Source: UBA2336 sp046294915
GTDB lineage: Bacteria; Bacteroidota; Bacteroidia; Cytophagales; Cyclobacteriaceae
Direction of reading: 5' to 3'
Assembly: GCA_046294915.1 (NCBI GenBank)
Contig: JBKBOE010000001.1
Location: 1-64,000 of the forward strand
Length of the DNA: 64,000 nt
A program made the translations under genes and the position numbers. Each line of letters opens with the position of its first letter. Positions within the stretch are counted from its first letter, which is position 1. This document shows, in pieces, positions 26,889 to 35,498 of the stretch. The notes below the pieces were generated by a model. That model was not told the DNA's origin. It searched no databases and worked only from the letters and a program-made list of their open reading frames with translations.

Positions 26889-28361
26889 TTAAGGTCGTTC
26901 CGAGATTTCGGAATGGCCTTTTCCTTTTTGGGATATCAGCCAAAGACCGATAAACGTAATGAGGCCGTTAATGATGAGAATCTCAATGCTGATCACATAT
27001 CCGTTAAACCACCTTGGTGCATTCAGGCTAAGGATGTACGATAAAGCCGGTGACAACACACAAACAACGGGTACCAGTTTATCGCGCACCCGGTAACGGG
27101 TAAATAACCCGAAGGTGAAAAGGCCCAACAGCGGTCCGTAGGTATAGCCGGCAATGCCCAGCACGGCATCAATAACCGCCCGGTTATTCACTTCTTTAAA
27201 TATCAGGATGATTAAAAGAAACACCACAGAGAAGCCGATGTGCACATAAAACTTCTGGCGCTGCTTCACCGGTTCAGGCTTGTTTTTGAAATTCAGAAAA
27301 TCAATGCAAAAGGAGGTGGTTAATCCGGCCAGAGCCGAATCAGCACTTGCATATGAAGAAGCCGTTATGCCAAGGATGAAAAAAATGCCCACCAGCATGC
27401 CGAATTCATTAAGGGCCAGGCGCGGAAAAAGTTCATCAGATACTGCCGGTATAGCGAGGTTGTTTTTCGCACTGTATATGTACAGCAAAGCACCCAGCGT
27501 AAGAAACAACAGGTTAACCAAAACAATAATGTTGCTGAGCCAGAACATATTTTTACGGGCATCTTTAAGCGTGCGGCAGGTTAAGTTCTTCTGCATGATT
27601 TCCTGGTCCATACCCGTCATGGTTAGTGCGATGAAAGCTCCGCCCAGAAATTGTTTCCAGAAATACAAAGGTGAGTTAACATCATCGAAGTAGAACATGG
27701 TGGCATATTTGCTATCGCGGATGGTTTGAACCATCTCACCGAATGATAAATCAAGCCTTGTGGCAATTTGCCAAACCGCAATAGCTACAGCCGATACCAG
27801 GAAGAACGTCTGAAAGGTATCCGTCCACACGATGGTTTTAATACCTCCACGGTATGTGTAAATCCAAATCAGTACAATGGTAGTAGCCACCGTAACAAAA
27901 AACGGGATGTTCCAGGCATCGAAAAGAAAAAGCTGGAGGACAGTGGCAGCAAGGTAGAGCCGTAGCGATGATCCGATAGTGCGTGAAACCAGAAAGAAGA
28001 ATGCTCCGGTTTTGTACGACCAGAAACTAAACCGCTGTTCCAGATAGGTGTAGATAGAAACCACATGAAGCCGGTAGTACAACGGCATCAGCACTGCAAT
28101 GATGGCCCAATAGCCGAGCACATACCCCAGCACTACCTGAAAATACCCGAACCCGATTTTGCCAACATTTCCTGGAACGGAAATAAAGGTTACCCCTGAA
28201 AGCGATGCCCCGATCATGCCAAAGGCCACCAGGTACCAGGGTGATTGCCGGTTGGCAGTGAAAAACGTGTCGGTAGTGGCACCTTTTGAAGTGAAATACG
28301 AAATGAGTATAAGCACCAGAAAATATATACTGATGATGGAGATGATAAAGGCCGGTGACAT
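26889..28361 (-). CDS. Sodium/solute symporter (SSS family)
   Basis: A 490-residue inner-membrane transporter with about 13 hydrophobic segments. Family features include GATTDTFFTANRQSPWYLVAFGMIGASLSGVTF (split among helix 1 and 2 regions), GTDQ-like GMDQEIMQKNL, and IPAVSDELFPR before a late helix. SSS members import sugars, amino acids, sialic acid or other solutes with sodium. The substrate cannot be read. Start is ATG 28361; a TTG at 28379 is possible. No catabolic genes are adjacent. Confidence 0.9.
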   Translation of the reverse strand: MSPAFIISIISIYFLVLILISYFTSKGATTDTFFTANRQSPWYLVAFGMIGASLSGVTFISVPGNVGKIGFGYFQVVLGYVLGYWAIIAVLMPLYYRLHVVSIYTYLEQRFSFWSYKTGAFFFLVSRTIGSSLRLYLAATVLQLFLFDAWNIPFFVTVATTIVLIWIYTYRGGIKTIVWTDTFQTFFLVSAVAIAVWQIATRLDLSFGEMVQTIRDSKYATMFYFDDVNSPLYFWKQFLGGAFIALTMTGMDQEIMQKNLTCRTLKDARKNMFWLSNIIVLVNLLFLTLGALLYIYSAKNNLAIPAVSDELFPRLALNEFGMLVGIFFILGITASSYASADSALAGLTTSFCIDFLNFKNKPEPVKQRQKFYVHIGFSVVFLLIILIFKEVNNRAVIDAVLGIAGYTYGPLLGLFTFGLFTRYRVRDKLVPVVCVLSPALSYILSLNAPRWFNGYVISIEILIINGLITFIGLWLISQKGKGHSEISERP

Positions 28362-28439
28362 GGTGCAAAGAATGCTCAATTCAGTTTAATTTCAAATTTT
28401 GGTTTAAAAACCCCTTTAGGGAATTGCCTTAACTATTTC

Positions 28440-28447
28440 TAATTTTG
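28440..28447 (+). promoter_or_regulatory. Promoter -7 box (TAATTTTG) of clpS
   Basis: Perfect TAnnTTTG ending 7 bases before the clpS ATG at 28455, with a TTTA 21 bases upstream (28415-28418). The predicted leader is about zero to three bases. Confidence 0.6.
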
Positions 28448-28454
28448 CAGGGTT

Positions 28455-28745
28455 ATGATACAGTTTGGTACATCACCACGTGAACAGGAGTTAGTGGAGG
28501 TGCTTGAAGTTATTGAAACCACCGAGTTGCTCGACCTGGTGGTGTTCAACGATGACTTCAACACGTTTGATCATGTAATTGATACGCTTATCCGCGTTTG
28601 TCGCCATACGGTTGAACAGGCCGAACAGTGCACCTGGATCATCCATCACAAGGGAAAGTGTACTGTAAAACACGGAACGCTTGTGGAACTAAAACCGATG
28701 CGCGATGCCATTTGTGAAGCCGGAATTGATGCGCGAATAATTTAA
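28455..28745 (+). CDS. clpS: ATP-dependent Clp protease adaptor ClpS
   Basis: ClpS delivers N-degron substrates to ClpAP. The 96-residue protein has the hallmark LVVFNDDFNTFDHVI (27-41) that forms the N-end residue pocket, then the ClpA-binding HHKGKCTVKHG. Length is typical. The recR gene starts 8 bases downstream, so the two are probably cotranscribed. Confidence 0.93.
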   Translation: MIQFGTSPREQELVEVLEVIETTELLDLVVFNDDFNTFDHVIDTLIRVCRHTVEQAEQCTWIIHHKGKCTVKHGTLVELKPMRDAICEAGIDARII

Positions 28746-28753
28746 ACGAACCT

Positions 28754-29362
28754 GTGGATTACTCTTCCAAACTGATTGAAGAAGCAGTGAACCAGATATC
28801 CCGGTTGCCGGGAATTGGAAAAAAAACTGCCTTGCGGTTGGTGCTTCACCTGGTAAAGGAGAAGGAGGAGAGCACATTCTCATTAACCGAAGCATTAAAT
28901 AAACTTCGTTCGGGCATTCGCTTTTGTATTCATTGCCATAACATTTCTGATGCCGAGGTTTGTTCTATCTGTGCCGGCACCAAACGCGACCGCTCCGTGG
29001 TGTGTGTGGTAGAAAATGCCAACGATGTAATGGCTATTGAAAATACTGCACAATTTAATGGCCTTTACCATGTGCTGGGTGGGGTTATATCGCCTATTAA
29101 CGGAATCGGACCTGGCGAATTGAAAATTGAATCCCTGATTAACCGGCTTAATCACGGGCAGTCAGAGATCAAAGAGATTATCATGGCTTTAAGTCCTACC
29201 CTGGAAGGAGATACCACCGCTTTCTACATTCACAAACGGGTAAAAGATCTTCCCATAAAAGTAAGTGTAATTGCCCGTGGTGTGCCGGTAGGTGGTGAAC
29301 TGGAATATGCCGATGAAATTACGCTTGGCCGGAGTATAACTGCGAGGACCTTGTTTCATTAG
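28754..29362 (+). CDS. recR: Recombination protein RecR
   Basis: RecR acts with RecO and RecF in loading RecA at gaps. The 202-residue protein starts at GTG 28754. It has the N-terminal helix-hairpin-helix (RLPGIGKKTALRL, about 17-29), the four-cysteine zinc finger FCIHCHNISDAEVCSIC (about 54-70), and a Toprim domain (CVVENANDVMAIE, later ALSPTLEGDTT). It follows clpS by 8 bases. recO lies elsewhere in this window, at 34824. Confidence 0.97.
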   Translation: MDYSSKLIEEAVNQISRLPGIGKKTALRLVLHLVKEKEESTFSLTEALNKLRSGIRFCIHCHNISDAEVCSICAGTKRDRSVVCVVENANDVMAIENTAQFNGLYHVLGGVISPINGIGPGELKIESLINRLNHGQSEIKEIIMALSPTLEGDTTAFYIHKRVKDLPIKVSVIARGVPVGGELEYADEITLGRSITARTLFH

Positions 29363-29424
29363 ATCGGCCTGGCTGGTTTCATCTTCCCGAATTAATCTCT
29401 TTCTTTGTTTTGTAATCATTCATC

Positions 29425-30621
29425 ATGAATACCCTTTCTGATCGTATCAATGCCATTGAAGAATCGGCTACCCTGGCCATGGCGGCCAAAGCGCGCGAAT
29501 ACAAAAGCCGCGGAATAGATGTTATCAACCTGAGTTTGGGCGAACCCGATTTTAAAACACCGCAGCACATCTGCGAAGCGGCCAAAATGGCCATTGATGA
29601 GGGAAAATATTTTGCATACCCTCCGGTAGCGGGGTATCAGGATTTTCGCGAAGCAATTGCTGCCAAATACCAGAAAGAAAACAACGTTCCCTATAAAGCC
29701 GAAAACATTATCGTCTCCAACGGTGCCAAGCAATCCATTGCCAATGCCATGCTGGCATTGCTTAATCCGGGCGATGAGGTGATCGTATTTTCGCCTTATT
29801 GGGTGAGCTACGATGCGCTCATCCGGCTGGCAGAAGCTACACCCATTATGGTAAAAGGCAGCCTGGAAAATGATTTTAAAGTAACGGCCGATCAGGTTGA
29901 CAAGGCGATTACCAAAAAAACGCGGGCAATTATTTTTTCTTCGCCCTGTAACCCTACAGGTTCCGTTTTCTCGCGCAGGGAAATTGAAGCCATTGCTGCT
30001 GTAGTGTTGAAGCACGAAAACCTGCTGGTTATTGCCGATGAAATTTATGAGCACATCAATTTTACCGGTGATTCGGTAAGCATCGCTTCCCTTCCGGGAA
30101 TGGTTGAACGCACCATCACGGTAAACGGCTTTGCCAAGGGTTACGCCATGACGGGCTGGCGCGTGGGGTATATCGGGGCACCCAAATGGATTGCCGATGG
30201 GTGTAATAAAATTCAGGGCCAGCTTACATCAGCCAATTGCTCCATTGCGCAGCGTGCCGCACTGGCGGCCATCACGGGCGACTTGGGGCCAACCCACAAC
30301 ATGGTTGAAGAATATCGCAACAGGAGAGAGATTGTGCACAACCTGCTGAAGGAAATACCCGGAGTAAAAGCAAACTATCCGCAGGGAGCTTTTTATTTTT
30401 TCCCTGATGTGTCAGCCTATTTCGGTAAGTCGGATGGGAAGGTTACCATAACAAACGACTTCGACCTCTGCATGTATTTGCTGGACAAAGCCCACGTTTC
30501 GCTGGTGCCGGGCGGGGCGTTTGGCGATGACCGTTGCATCAGGTTGTCGTATGCAGCTTCGGAAAAAGAGTTACGGGAGGCGCTAAAGCGGATGAAGGAG
30601 ACGCTTCAAAAGCTTAAGTAA
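29425..30621 (+). CDS. Aspartate/aromatic-type aminotransferase (class I, PLP)
   Basis: A 398-residue fold-type I aminotransferase of the aspartate Ib group. Markers are SLGEPDF (37-43), PCNPTGSVFS (174-183), IADEIYEHI (203-211), the PLP Lys238 in NGFAKGYAMTGWRVGY and the substrate-binding Arg near the C-terminus (DRCIRLSYAAS). It transfers amino groups between Asp, Glu and oxo-acids in the cytoplasm. It ends next to the stop of the opposite HTH regulator gene. Confidence 0.95.
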   Translation: MNTLSDRINAIEESATLAMAAKAREYKSRGIDVINLSLGEPDFKTPQHICEAAKMAIDEGKYFAYPPVAGYQDFREAIAAKYQKENNVPYKAENIIVSNGAKQSIANAMLALLNPGDEVIVFSPYWVSYDALIRLAEATPIMVKGSLENDFKVTADQVDKAITKKTRAIIFSSPCNPTGSVFSRREIEAIAAVVLKHENLLVIADEIYEHINFTGDSVSIASLPGMVERTITVNGFAKGYAMTGWRVGYIGAPKWIADGCNKIQGQLTSANCSIAQRAALAAITGDLGPTHNMVEEYRNRREIVHNLLKEIPGVKANYPQGAFYFFPDVSAYFGKSDGKVTITNDFDLCMYLLDKAHVSLVPGGAFGDDRCIRLSYAASEKELREALKRMKETLQKLK

Positions 30622-31602
30622 TCAGATCATTGTTTCTTTAAGCCTTTGTGTGTTCGCTTCTATTGAATTAAAGTATTTAATTCGTTCCTTCTCACCCGTA
30701 GGGCTAAGCATGACGGATCGTTGCTGCAGATTGCTCATGTATCGTTCCGTATGCTGACAGAATGACTCCTGTGTAGTGGTGAGCAGGTTCATGGTATTGT
30801 GAGTTATAAAGGCCACTCGTTTGTCGCCCATTCTGAATAATATGGTTGTGTCGGCCACAATCAATTCATTCTTGTAAAGGCTAAACGTACCATGTAATCC
30901 ATCCTTGGTTCCACGAATAGCAAAGTCGTGGATTTTCCGGATCATATCCAGGTATGAATCGCATATTTCCATGGCTTGCTTGCTGTTTGCGAATAAGCCA
31001 CACTCGTGATAAAATTCAATTTGGCGCAGTGTTACAGAAAATGTTTCATGACTCCAAATTTCAGTACAAGGCAGGGCGAGGTATTTTTCCCAGATCCGCT
31101 TGCCCACTGCCAGCAACTCAGTTGGAATAAGTTCAGGAGTAAATTTCACATTAGCGAATCGTGCATCCTGCAGAATAGTCTTCATCCATACGAATAGTTT
31201 AAAAGCAGCCAGCATTGGATTGCAGAAGAAATAAAAAACAGGGATATCGGGCGTTGAGTAAATCAGGTACTTTTCTTCAGGAAAACCGCTTAACATCTCC
31301 AGGTTTCCAAGAATGGACTTTAGCCACTGATCAACAGTGAATGACTGCTGATCAACCACGCGGTGATGAAAAGAAACCATTTCGGCTTTTGGCGAGAGCA
31401 ACGCATCCAGAGAAACACCATAATGGTTACACACCAACTTCACTTCTTCCAGCGAAAGAACGGTTTCACCGCGTATCCTGCGGTAAGCACTATCGCGGCT
31501 GATATGGAGAATTTCTGCCAGTTCATCGGCAAACGACAAGTTGGGAGGGAGGCGTTTACGTACCTCTTCTAAAAAGGACGACTGAATATTATCCTGGGGC
31601 AT
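30622..31602 (-). CDS. HTH transcriptional regulator with long C-terminal domain
   Basis: The N-terminal 70 residues form an XRE/BetR-like helix-turn-helix (ADELAEILHISRDSAYRRIRGE, about 25-45, then SLEEVKLVCNHYGVSLDAL). The remaining 255 residues are unlike known sensor domains, rich in aromatic residues, and I see no membrane helix. It probably binds DNA; the ligand is unknown. The intergenic region toward the plus-strand TerB-like gene carries an inverted repeat, making autoregulation possible. Confidence 0.75.
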   Translation of the reverse strand: MPQDNIQSSFLEEVRKRLPPNLSFADELAEILHISRDSAYRRIRGETVLSLEEVKLVCNHYGVSLDALLSPKAEMVSFHHRVVDQQSFTVDQWLKSILGNLEMLSGFPEEKYLIYSTPDIPVFYFFCNPMLAAFKLFVWMKTILQDARFANVKFTPELIPTELLAVGKRIWEKYLALPCTEIWSHETFSVTLRQIEFYHECGLFANSKQAMEICDSYLDMIRKIHDFAIRGTKDGLHGTFSLYKNELIVADTTILFRMGDKRVAFITHNTMNLLTTTQESFCQHTERYMSNLQQRSVMLSPTGEKERIKYFNSIEANTQRLKETMI

Positions 31603-31623
31603 AGCTAAGGGTTACGTTTACTG

Positions 31624-31740
31624 GCAGTGCCTTAGAAAACGCAATTAAGTATAGGTCAAAATATTGGTTTTTGCAATAAATGCAACTGATTGTGCCAGGT
31701 CTAGGAGTATAGTTGATTTTTGCAAAAAACAGGGCACTGC
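31624..31740. promoter_or_regulatory. Intergenic region with separated inverted repeat
   Basis: GCAGTGCC (31624-31631) and GGCACTGC (31733-31740) are perfect inverted copies in the divergent region between the HTH gene and the TerB-like gene. TTTTTGCAA occurs twice in between, and GATTTTTG (31715-31722) is a 7-of-8 promoter box for the plus strand. The arrangement fits an operator pair, but this is inference. Confidence 0.35.
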
Positions 31741-31808
31741 ATGTATAGTTAATGAAACAGCAGGGGTTACATCCGAGGCTACTTTTGACTAAGGAAAAAG
31801 ATAACGCC

Positions 31809-32237
31809 ATGAACCCTACAAACCACTCGCTAAACTTTCAACTTGGACTGCTTCATTTTGCGCATTTATTGATGAGTGCTGACGGTAAGATTGATGAACA
31901 GGAAAAAGCAATGTTGGAGCATATTCGAAATGAAGAGGAAATTCCTCACACGCTATACACCTACTTTTTGAACGTAGCGTCACGGCTATCCCAGCAGGAA
32001 AGCTACAGGGCAGGTATTGAACGACTTAATCAATGCGATGAGGAGGAGAAGCTGAGTGCTTTTGTGCATTTGTATTGCCTTGCCCAGGCTGATAACCGCA
32101 TGGACATGAAAGAGGTGAGGTTTCTGCTGTACTCGCTGAAACAGACGAGGATTGAATTTGAAGATGTGGTGCTGAGCGCAAGGCTCACCCGGAGTCGGGA
32201 AAAATCTCCATTGCGTATTCAAAGACGAGTAGCCTAA
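31809..32237 (+). CDS. TerB-like helical protein
   Basis: A cytoplasmic, helical protein (142 residues from ATG 31809). It has two acidic loops of TerB type, SADGKIDEQEKAML (about 24-37) and QADNRMDMKEVRFLL (about 96-110), as in tellurite-resistance TerB-like domains, which bind metal or act at membranes. The C-terminal tail is basic. An alternative ATG at 31752 adds 19 residues that look unlike the family. It stands alone, without other ter genes. Confidence 0.72.
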   Translation: MNPTNHSLNFQLGLLHFAHLLMSADGKIDEQEKAMLEHIRNEEEIPHTLYTYFLNVASRLSQQESYRAGIERLNQCDEEEKLSAFVHLYCLAQADNRMDMKEVRFLLYSLKQTRIEFEDVVLSARLTRSREKSPLRIQRRVA

Positions 32238-32249
32238 ATCATACGAAAA

Positions 32250-32327
32250 ATGAAAACCAGATTGGCATTTATAATTCTGATAGCGATTGTTTCACTCACT
32301 GCGCTGATTAAAGAGCTATTTATTTAG
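32250..32327 (+). CDS. Candidate 25-residue membrane microprotein
   Basis: ATG at 32250 opens a frame MKTRLAFIILIAIVSLTALI, then KELFI and stop: one basic N-terminus and one predicted membrane helix. It sits 12 bases after the TerB-like stop and 38 bases before the lipoprotein gene. Without a recognised family it could be chance or the remnant of a signal peptide. Confidence 0.3.
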   Translation: MKTRLAFIILIAIVSLTALIKELFI

Positions 32328-32365
32328 CGGTGCTGGTAGTTAAAATAAACCTTAACTCTTACCCG

Positions 32366-33100
32366 ATGAAGACAACCTGCTTTTTGGTGGCATGCCTGGC
32401 CATTGCTTCATGTTCACCGGTATTCTATTCCAATGTCGGCCAAAATGTTCCGCTTTTCCGTAAAAAAGGAGAAGTGTTTCTGGCGGGCGGTACATCTAAA
32501 ACGTATAACAAGGATGACGTTAATGTTATAGATGGGCTCAATTTAATGGCCGCTGCTGCTATTGATAGCAACAAGGCGGTTTTGTTTAGCTTTTATTCTC
32601 TGAAAGATGATGACCTATATGATTGGAACGGAAAGGGAAATTACATTGAACTTGGCTATGGTTTATTCGAGCGCGGCAAGACATCAAAACTTAACGGAGA
32701 AGTTTTTGTTGGTCTGGGCTATGGAACAATAAATAACACCGGTCTTGACGGTACGTACATCAATCTAAGATTTCTAAAGCCTTTCATCCAGCCCTCCGGG
32801 GGTTTTTCAACCGGGGTATTGGATTTCGCCTTTACTCCCCGAATTGGTCTGGTTCAATATATTTCAAATAACTCCAGTATTGAACTAAGCAATGATTTCT
32901 ATTCTAAGAAAAAATCAACTTTCGTCTTTGAACCGGGGGTTACCATTCGTCTGGGTTATCGCTATTTGAAACTGCAGTATCAATTTTCCTATTCAACATT
33001 TAACTATTCCATGAATGATGCGAACCCAGTTTATAGTCAATATGAATCGCTCTCATTGATTCTTATGATTTCTAATCGATGGAATAAATCTTTTCGGTAA
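32366..33100 (+). CDS. Lipoprotein, probable beta-barrel, unknown function
   Basis: A 244-residue exported lipoprotein. The ATG at 32366 gives MKTTCFLVACLAIASCSPVFY with lipobox IASC. The rest has alternating hydrophobic-polar strands and aromatic residues (YIELGYGLFERG, GTYINLRFLKPF, FEPGVTIRLGYRYLKLQYQF) resembling a small outer-membrane barrel. I do not recognise a family. The stop codon overlaps the next gene start by one base (TAATG), so translation is likely coupled. Confidence 0.72.
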   Translation: MKTTCFLVACLAIASCSPVFYSNVGQNVPLFRKKGEVFLAGGTSKTYNKDDVNVIDGLNLMAAAAIDSNKAVLFSFYSLKDDDLYDWNGKGNYIELGYGLFERGKTSKLNGEVFVGLGYGTINNTGLDGTYINLRFLKPFIQPSGGFSTGVLDFAFTPRIGLVQYISNNSSIELSNDFYSKKKSTFVFEPGVTIRLGYRYLKLQYQFSYSTFNYSMNDANPVYSQYESLSLILMISNRWNKSFR

Positions 33101-34248
33101 TGGAAGGAAACTCGATTTCAATTGTCGAATACCTCTCCGTTTTCACAACGTTTGTTTACGGTTATGTGTGTACCCGTTTCTTCTCCGGTTGGAGTGCAAT
33201 GATCAATTTTAGGCGTTCTATCCGGTTCAGCAAGGAACATTTATTCTGGACCTTATTGGCTTTTGGACTATTGATTGACGTGTGGTGGGGGTCTTGGAAT
33301 AAGATAATTAATGTACACAAACATGTTGTACTTTATTACTATTCCCTGGTATCCCCAATCGTTTTCTACATTATTTCTGTTATTCTTTTCCCTCCCCTGA
33401 GTGATGAAAAATTTCTTGATTTAAAAGCGTACTTCCACCGCATTGAGAAAAGGAATTACCTGGCATTTACCGGATTGTTTATTTCTTTTCTTTTTGATTC
33501 TATTTTTTTCTCGGACATTCCACAGGAAGATATTTATTATAATCTCGGGGCTATTGCTTTAGCGGTTGGTGGATATTTTTCAACATCCATAATCGTTCAT
33601 CGGTTAATACTTGCAGCAGGGTGGGTCATGCTGATTACACACATTGGATTTATTCCACCGATGGATATGGAAAAGAGTGTCATACGCGACTTTTCAATTA
33701 CCGAGTACCTAACTGTCTTCATTGCATTTATCTATGGATTTATTGCTTCCCGGTTTTTCAGTGGTTGGGGCGCAATGATTATGCGATTTGACAGAATTAC
33801 TTTCAGTAAGGAGCATCTGGCCTGGACTTTCCTCGCTTTTGTGTTGCTGATTGACATGTGGACAGGTTCCTGGCTTAGAGAAAGCTACATTAGTACGAAT
33901 ATCACCTACTTTATTCTTTCGCTGGCACTACCCCTAACCTTTTATGTGTTGGGTACACTCATGTTTCCGGTAATCCGGAATGGGGAAAATTCAGACTTGC
34001 ACATATTTTATCTGACGCATAAAAAAATAATCTTTCTGTTCTTTGGAATCGTTCTTCTGGTAAATGGAATTACTGCCCTTAGCATGGAGCAGGAGTTGCT
34101 TCATATTGAAAACCTGTTCAGGCTGATAGCCATCATCCTTTCCTTCTCAGCCGTTACAACAAAGCAGGTGTTTGTGGAGCGGGCAATTTTGGTAATCAGC
34201 TCGTCTGTCATGATTTTACATGTTATGGTTCAACCTTATATTGAGTAA
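33100..34248 (+). CDS. Multi-pass membrane protein with internal duplication
   Basis: A 382-residue membrane protein made of two homologous halves. Residues 10-31 (EYLSVFTTFVYGY..RFFSGW) and 202-223 (EYLTVFIAFIYGF..RFFSGW) repeat with an offset of 192, and the following SKEHLFWTLLAFGLLIDVWWGSW matches SKEHLAWTFLAFVLLIDMWTGSW. Each half has about five hydrophobic segments. The family is unknown to me; the arrangement resembles duplicated transporters or sensors. It overlaps the lipoprotein gene by one base. No cytoplasmic catalytic domain is seen. Confidence 0.75.
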   Translation: MEGNSISIVEYLSVFTTFVYGYVCTRFFSGWSAMINFRRSIRFSKEHLFWTLLAFGLLIDVWWGSWNKIINVHKHVVLYYYSLVSPIVFYIISVILFPPLSDEKFLDLKAYFHRIEKRNYLAFTGLFISFLFDSIFFSDIPQEDIYYNLGAIALAVGGYFSTSIIVHRLILAAGWVMLITHIGFIPPMDMEKSVIRDFSITEYLTVFIAFIYGFIASRFFSGWGAMIMRFDRITFSKEHLAWTFLAFVLLIDMWTGSWLRESYISTNITYFILSLALPLTFYVLGTLMFPVIRNGENSDLHIFYLTHKKIIFLFFGIVLLVNGITALSMEQELLHIENLFRLIAIILSFSAVTTKQVFVERAILVISSSVMILHVMVQPYIE

Positions 34249-34258
34249 ACTAACTGGT

Positions 34259-34756
34259 ATGAAAGCAAGATTTCTTATTACAATTCTTTTTTCAGTCTGC
34301 ATGATAAGGCAGGCGGAAGCCCAGACGGATAGCGTTGGTTATTACGCCTTGTACCTTAAAAAAAGAAATGGTGGAACTGAAAAATGGGTGGACCCCGGTG
34401 ATAAGATCAGGGTAATGACCTTCCAACAAAAAGAATTTAGCGCCTGGAACAACGTAAAGTCCATTTCACAACAGGAAATACTATTTGATAATGGGGAAAA
34501 TATTAGGCTTGACGATCTGTCTAAAGTTATAAAGAAAAATGGGACAGGAGCCTCAATAGTTGGAGCAGCTATATTGGGCGTTGGAATTGGCGCATTGGTA
34601 AGCCTGGGTAGCGGAACGCAAAGTTTTGATCTATATGAAGAACTTGCATTGACTTCCGTTGTATTAACAACAGCCAGCATTGCTATCCTGACGCCACCTG
34701 TTTTTAGAAAAAAGAAGAAGGACAAGATTCAAATTGAACGACTGTATAGACATTGA
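34259..34756 (+). CDS. Exported small protein with glycine-rich hydrophobic segment
   Basis: A 165-residue product from ATG 34259. A signal peptide (MKARFLITILFSVCMIRQAEAQ) is followed by a soluble beta-type region (about 24-98) and a glycine-rich hydrophobic segment (GASIVGAAILGVGIGALVSLG, given in part) before a basic tail. Layout is like that of the protein at 45852-46370, suggesting distant paralogues, but similarity is low. It ends the AT-richer row beginning at 31.7 kb. Confidence 0.65.
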   Translation: MKARFLITILFSVCMIRQAEAQTDSVGYYALYLKKRNGGTEKWVDPGDKIRVMTFQQKEFSAWNNVKSISQQEILFDNGENIRLDDLSKVIKKNGTGASIVGAAILGVGIGALVSLGSGTQSFDLYEELALTSVVLTTASIAILTPPVFRKKKKDKIQIERLYRH

Positions 34757-34823
34757 ACCTGATTACTGATTCCTGAAGTGCCAGAGTAAAAAATCAAGTA
34801 ATACAGGGTAGTAAGGCGCTTGA

Positions 34824-35492
34824 TCACCCCAGCACCTCTTTCAACACCTGCACCGATTTAAATTCGCCCAGTGAATCAATGTGGATTTTGTAAAACCGGA
34901 GCAGCCAGTCTAAAATTTCCCTGCGCTGCATGAGGTTCAACTCTAAGTGTTCCTGATAATCACAGTTTACCAACCTGCCCATTAAGGAGAGGATGGTTTC
35001 ATCGGCAATTCTTCCACCCGTAATATCAGTTGCGGAAAATACCCCGAAGCCGAGCAGGCGGCTGAGCTTCACCAAAAATATCAGGTGAAAATTTTCAAAA
35101 CCTGACCGCATTTTATCCAATATAATCATGGAACCGCTCAGAAAATCAAACAGTTCTTTGGCATGACTCTCATCCTTTACGGTTTTGTTTACAAGCTCAT
35201 TTAAAAACATGGCAATCCCCGATTTTTTGATATCCGTTGGGATGGTTTGATAGGGGTACAAACATTTTACTTCTTTCAGTCGCAAAATGTTGGCGTGTTC
35301 TTTATGATAGGCTATAAGGTCTAGTAGAGTGAGGGGCTGATACAGGGCCATCTTGCCTCTTGCCGAAGCGCTGCGAACTCCATTAACGATATAGGATTGC
35401 AATCCGAAGTGCTCGGTAAAAATCGTTACAACGATAGAGGTTTCCCTGAACCGGATGAAGCGAAATACAATGCCTCGTGTTTTCTGCAGCAC
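34824..35492 (-). CDS. recO: DNA repair protein RecO
   Basis: RecO binds single-stranded DNA and SSB and loads RecA with RecR. The 222-residue protein has the N-terminal OB fold with typical opening (KTRGIVFRFIRFRETSIVVTIFT, in part) and the helical C-terminal domain ending in LGEFKSVQVLKEV. Length is normal for Bacteroidota, which lack the zinc finger cysteines of many RecO. The gene follows porZ by 6 bases, so it is part of the tdk-porZ-recO row. Confidence 0.9.
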   Translation of the reverse strand: MLQKTRGIVFRFIRFRETSIVVTIFTEHFGLQSYIVNGVRSASARGKMALYQPLTLLDLIAYHKEHANILRLKEVKCLYPYQTIPTDIKKSGIAMFLNELVNKTVKDESHAKELFDFLSGSMIILDKMRSGFENFHLIFLVKLSRLLGFGVFSATDITGGRIADETILSLMGRLVNCDYQEHLELNLMQRREILDWLLRFYKIHIDSLGEFKSVQVLKEVLG

Positions 35493-35498
35493 GGTAAT

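Noticed and set aside
29416..30054. Long antisense reading frame (212 codons) opposite the aminotransferase
   Set aside because: It lies wholly within a clear PLP enzyme gene, has no family motifs, and its composition is that of a frame shadow.
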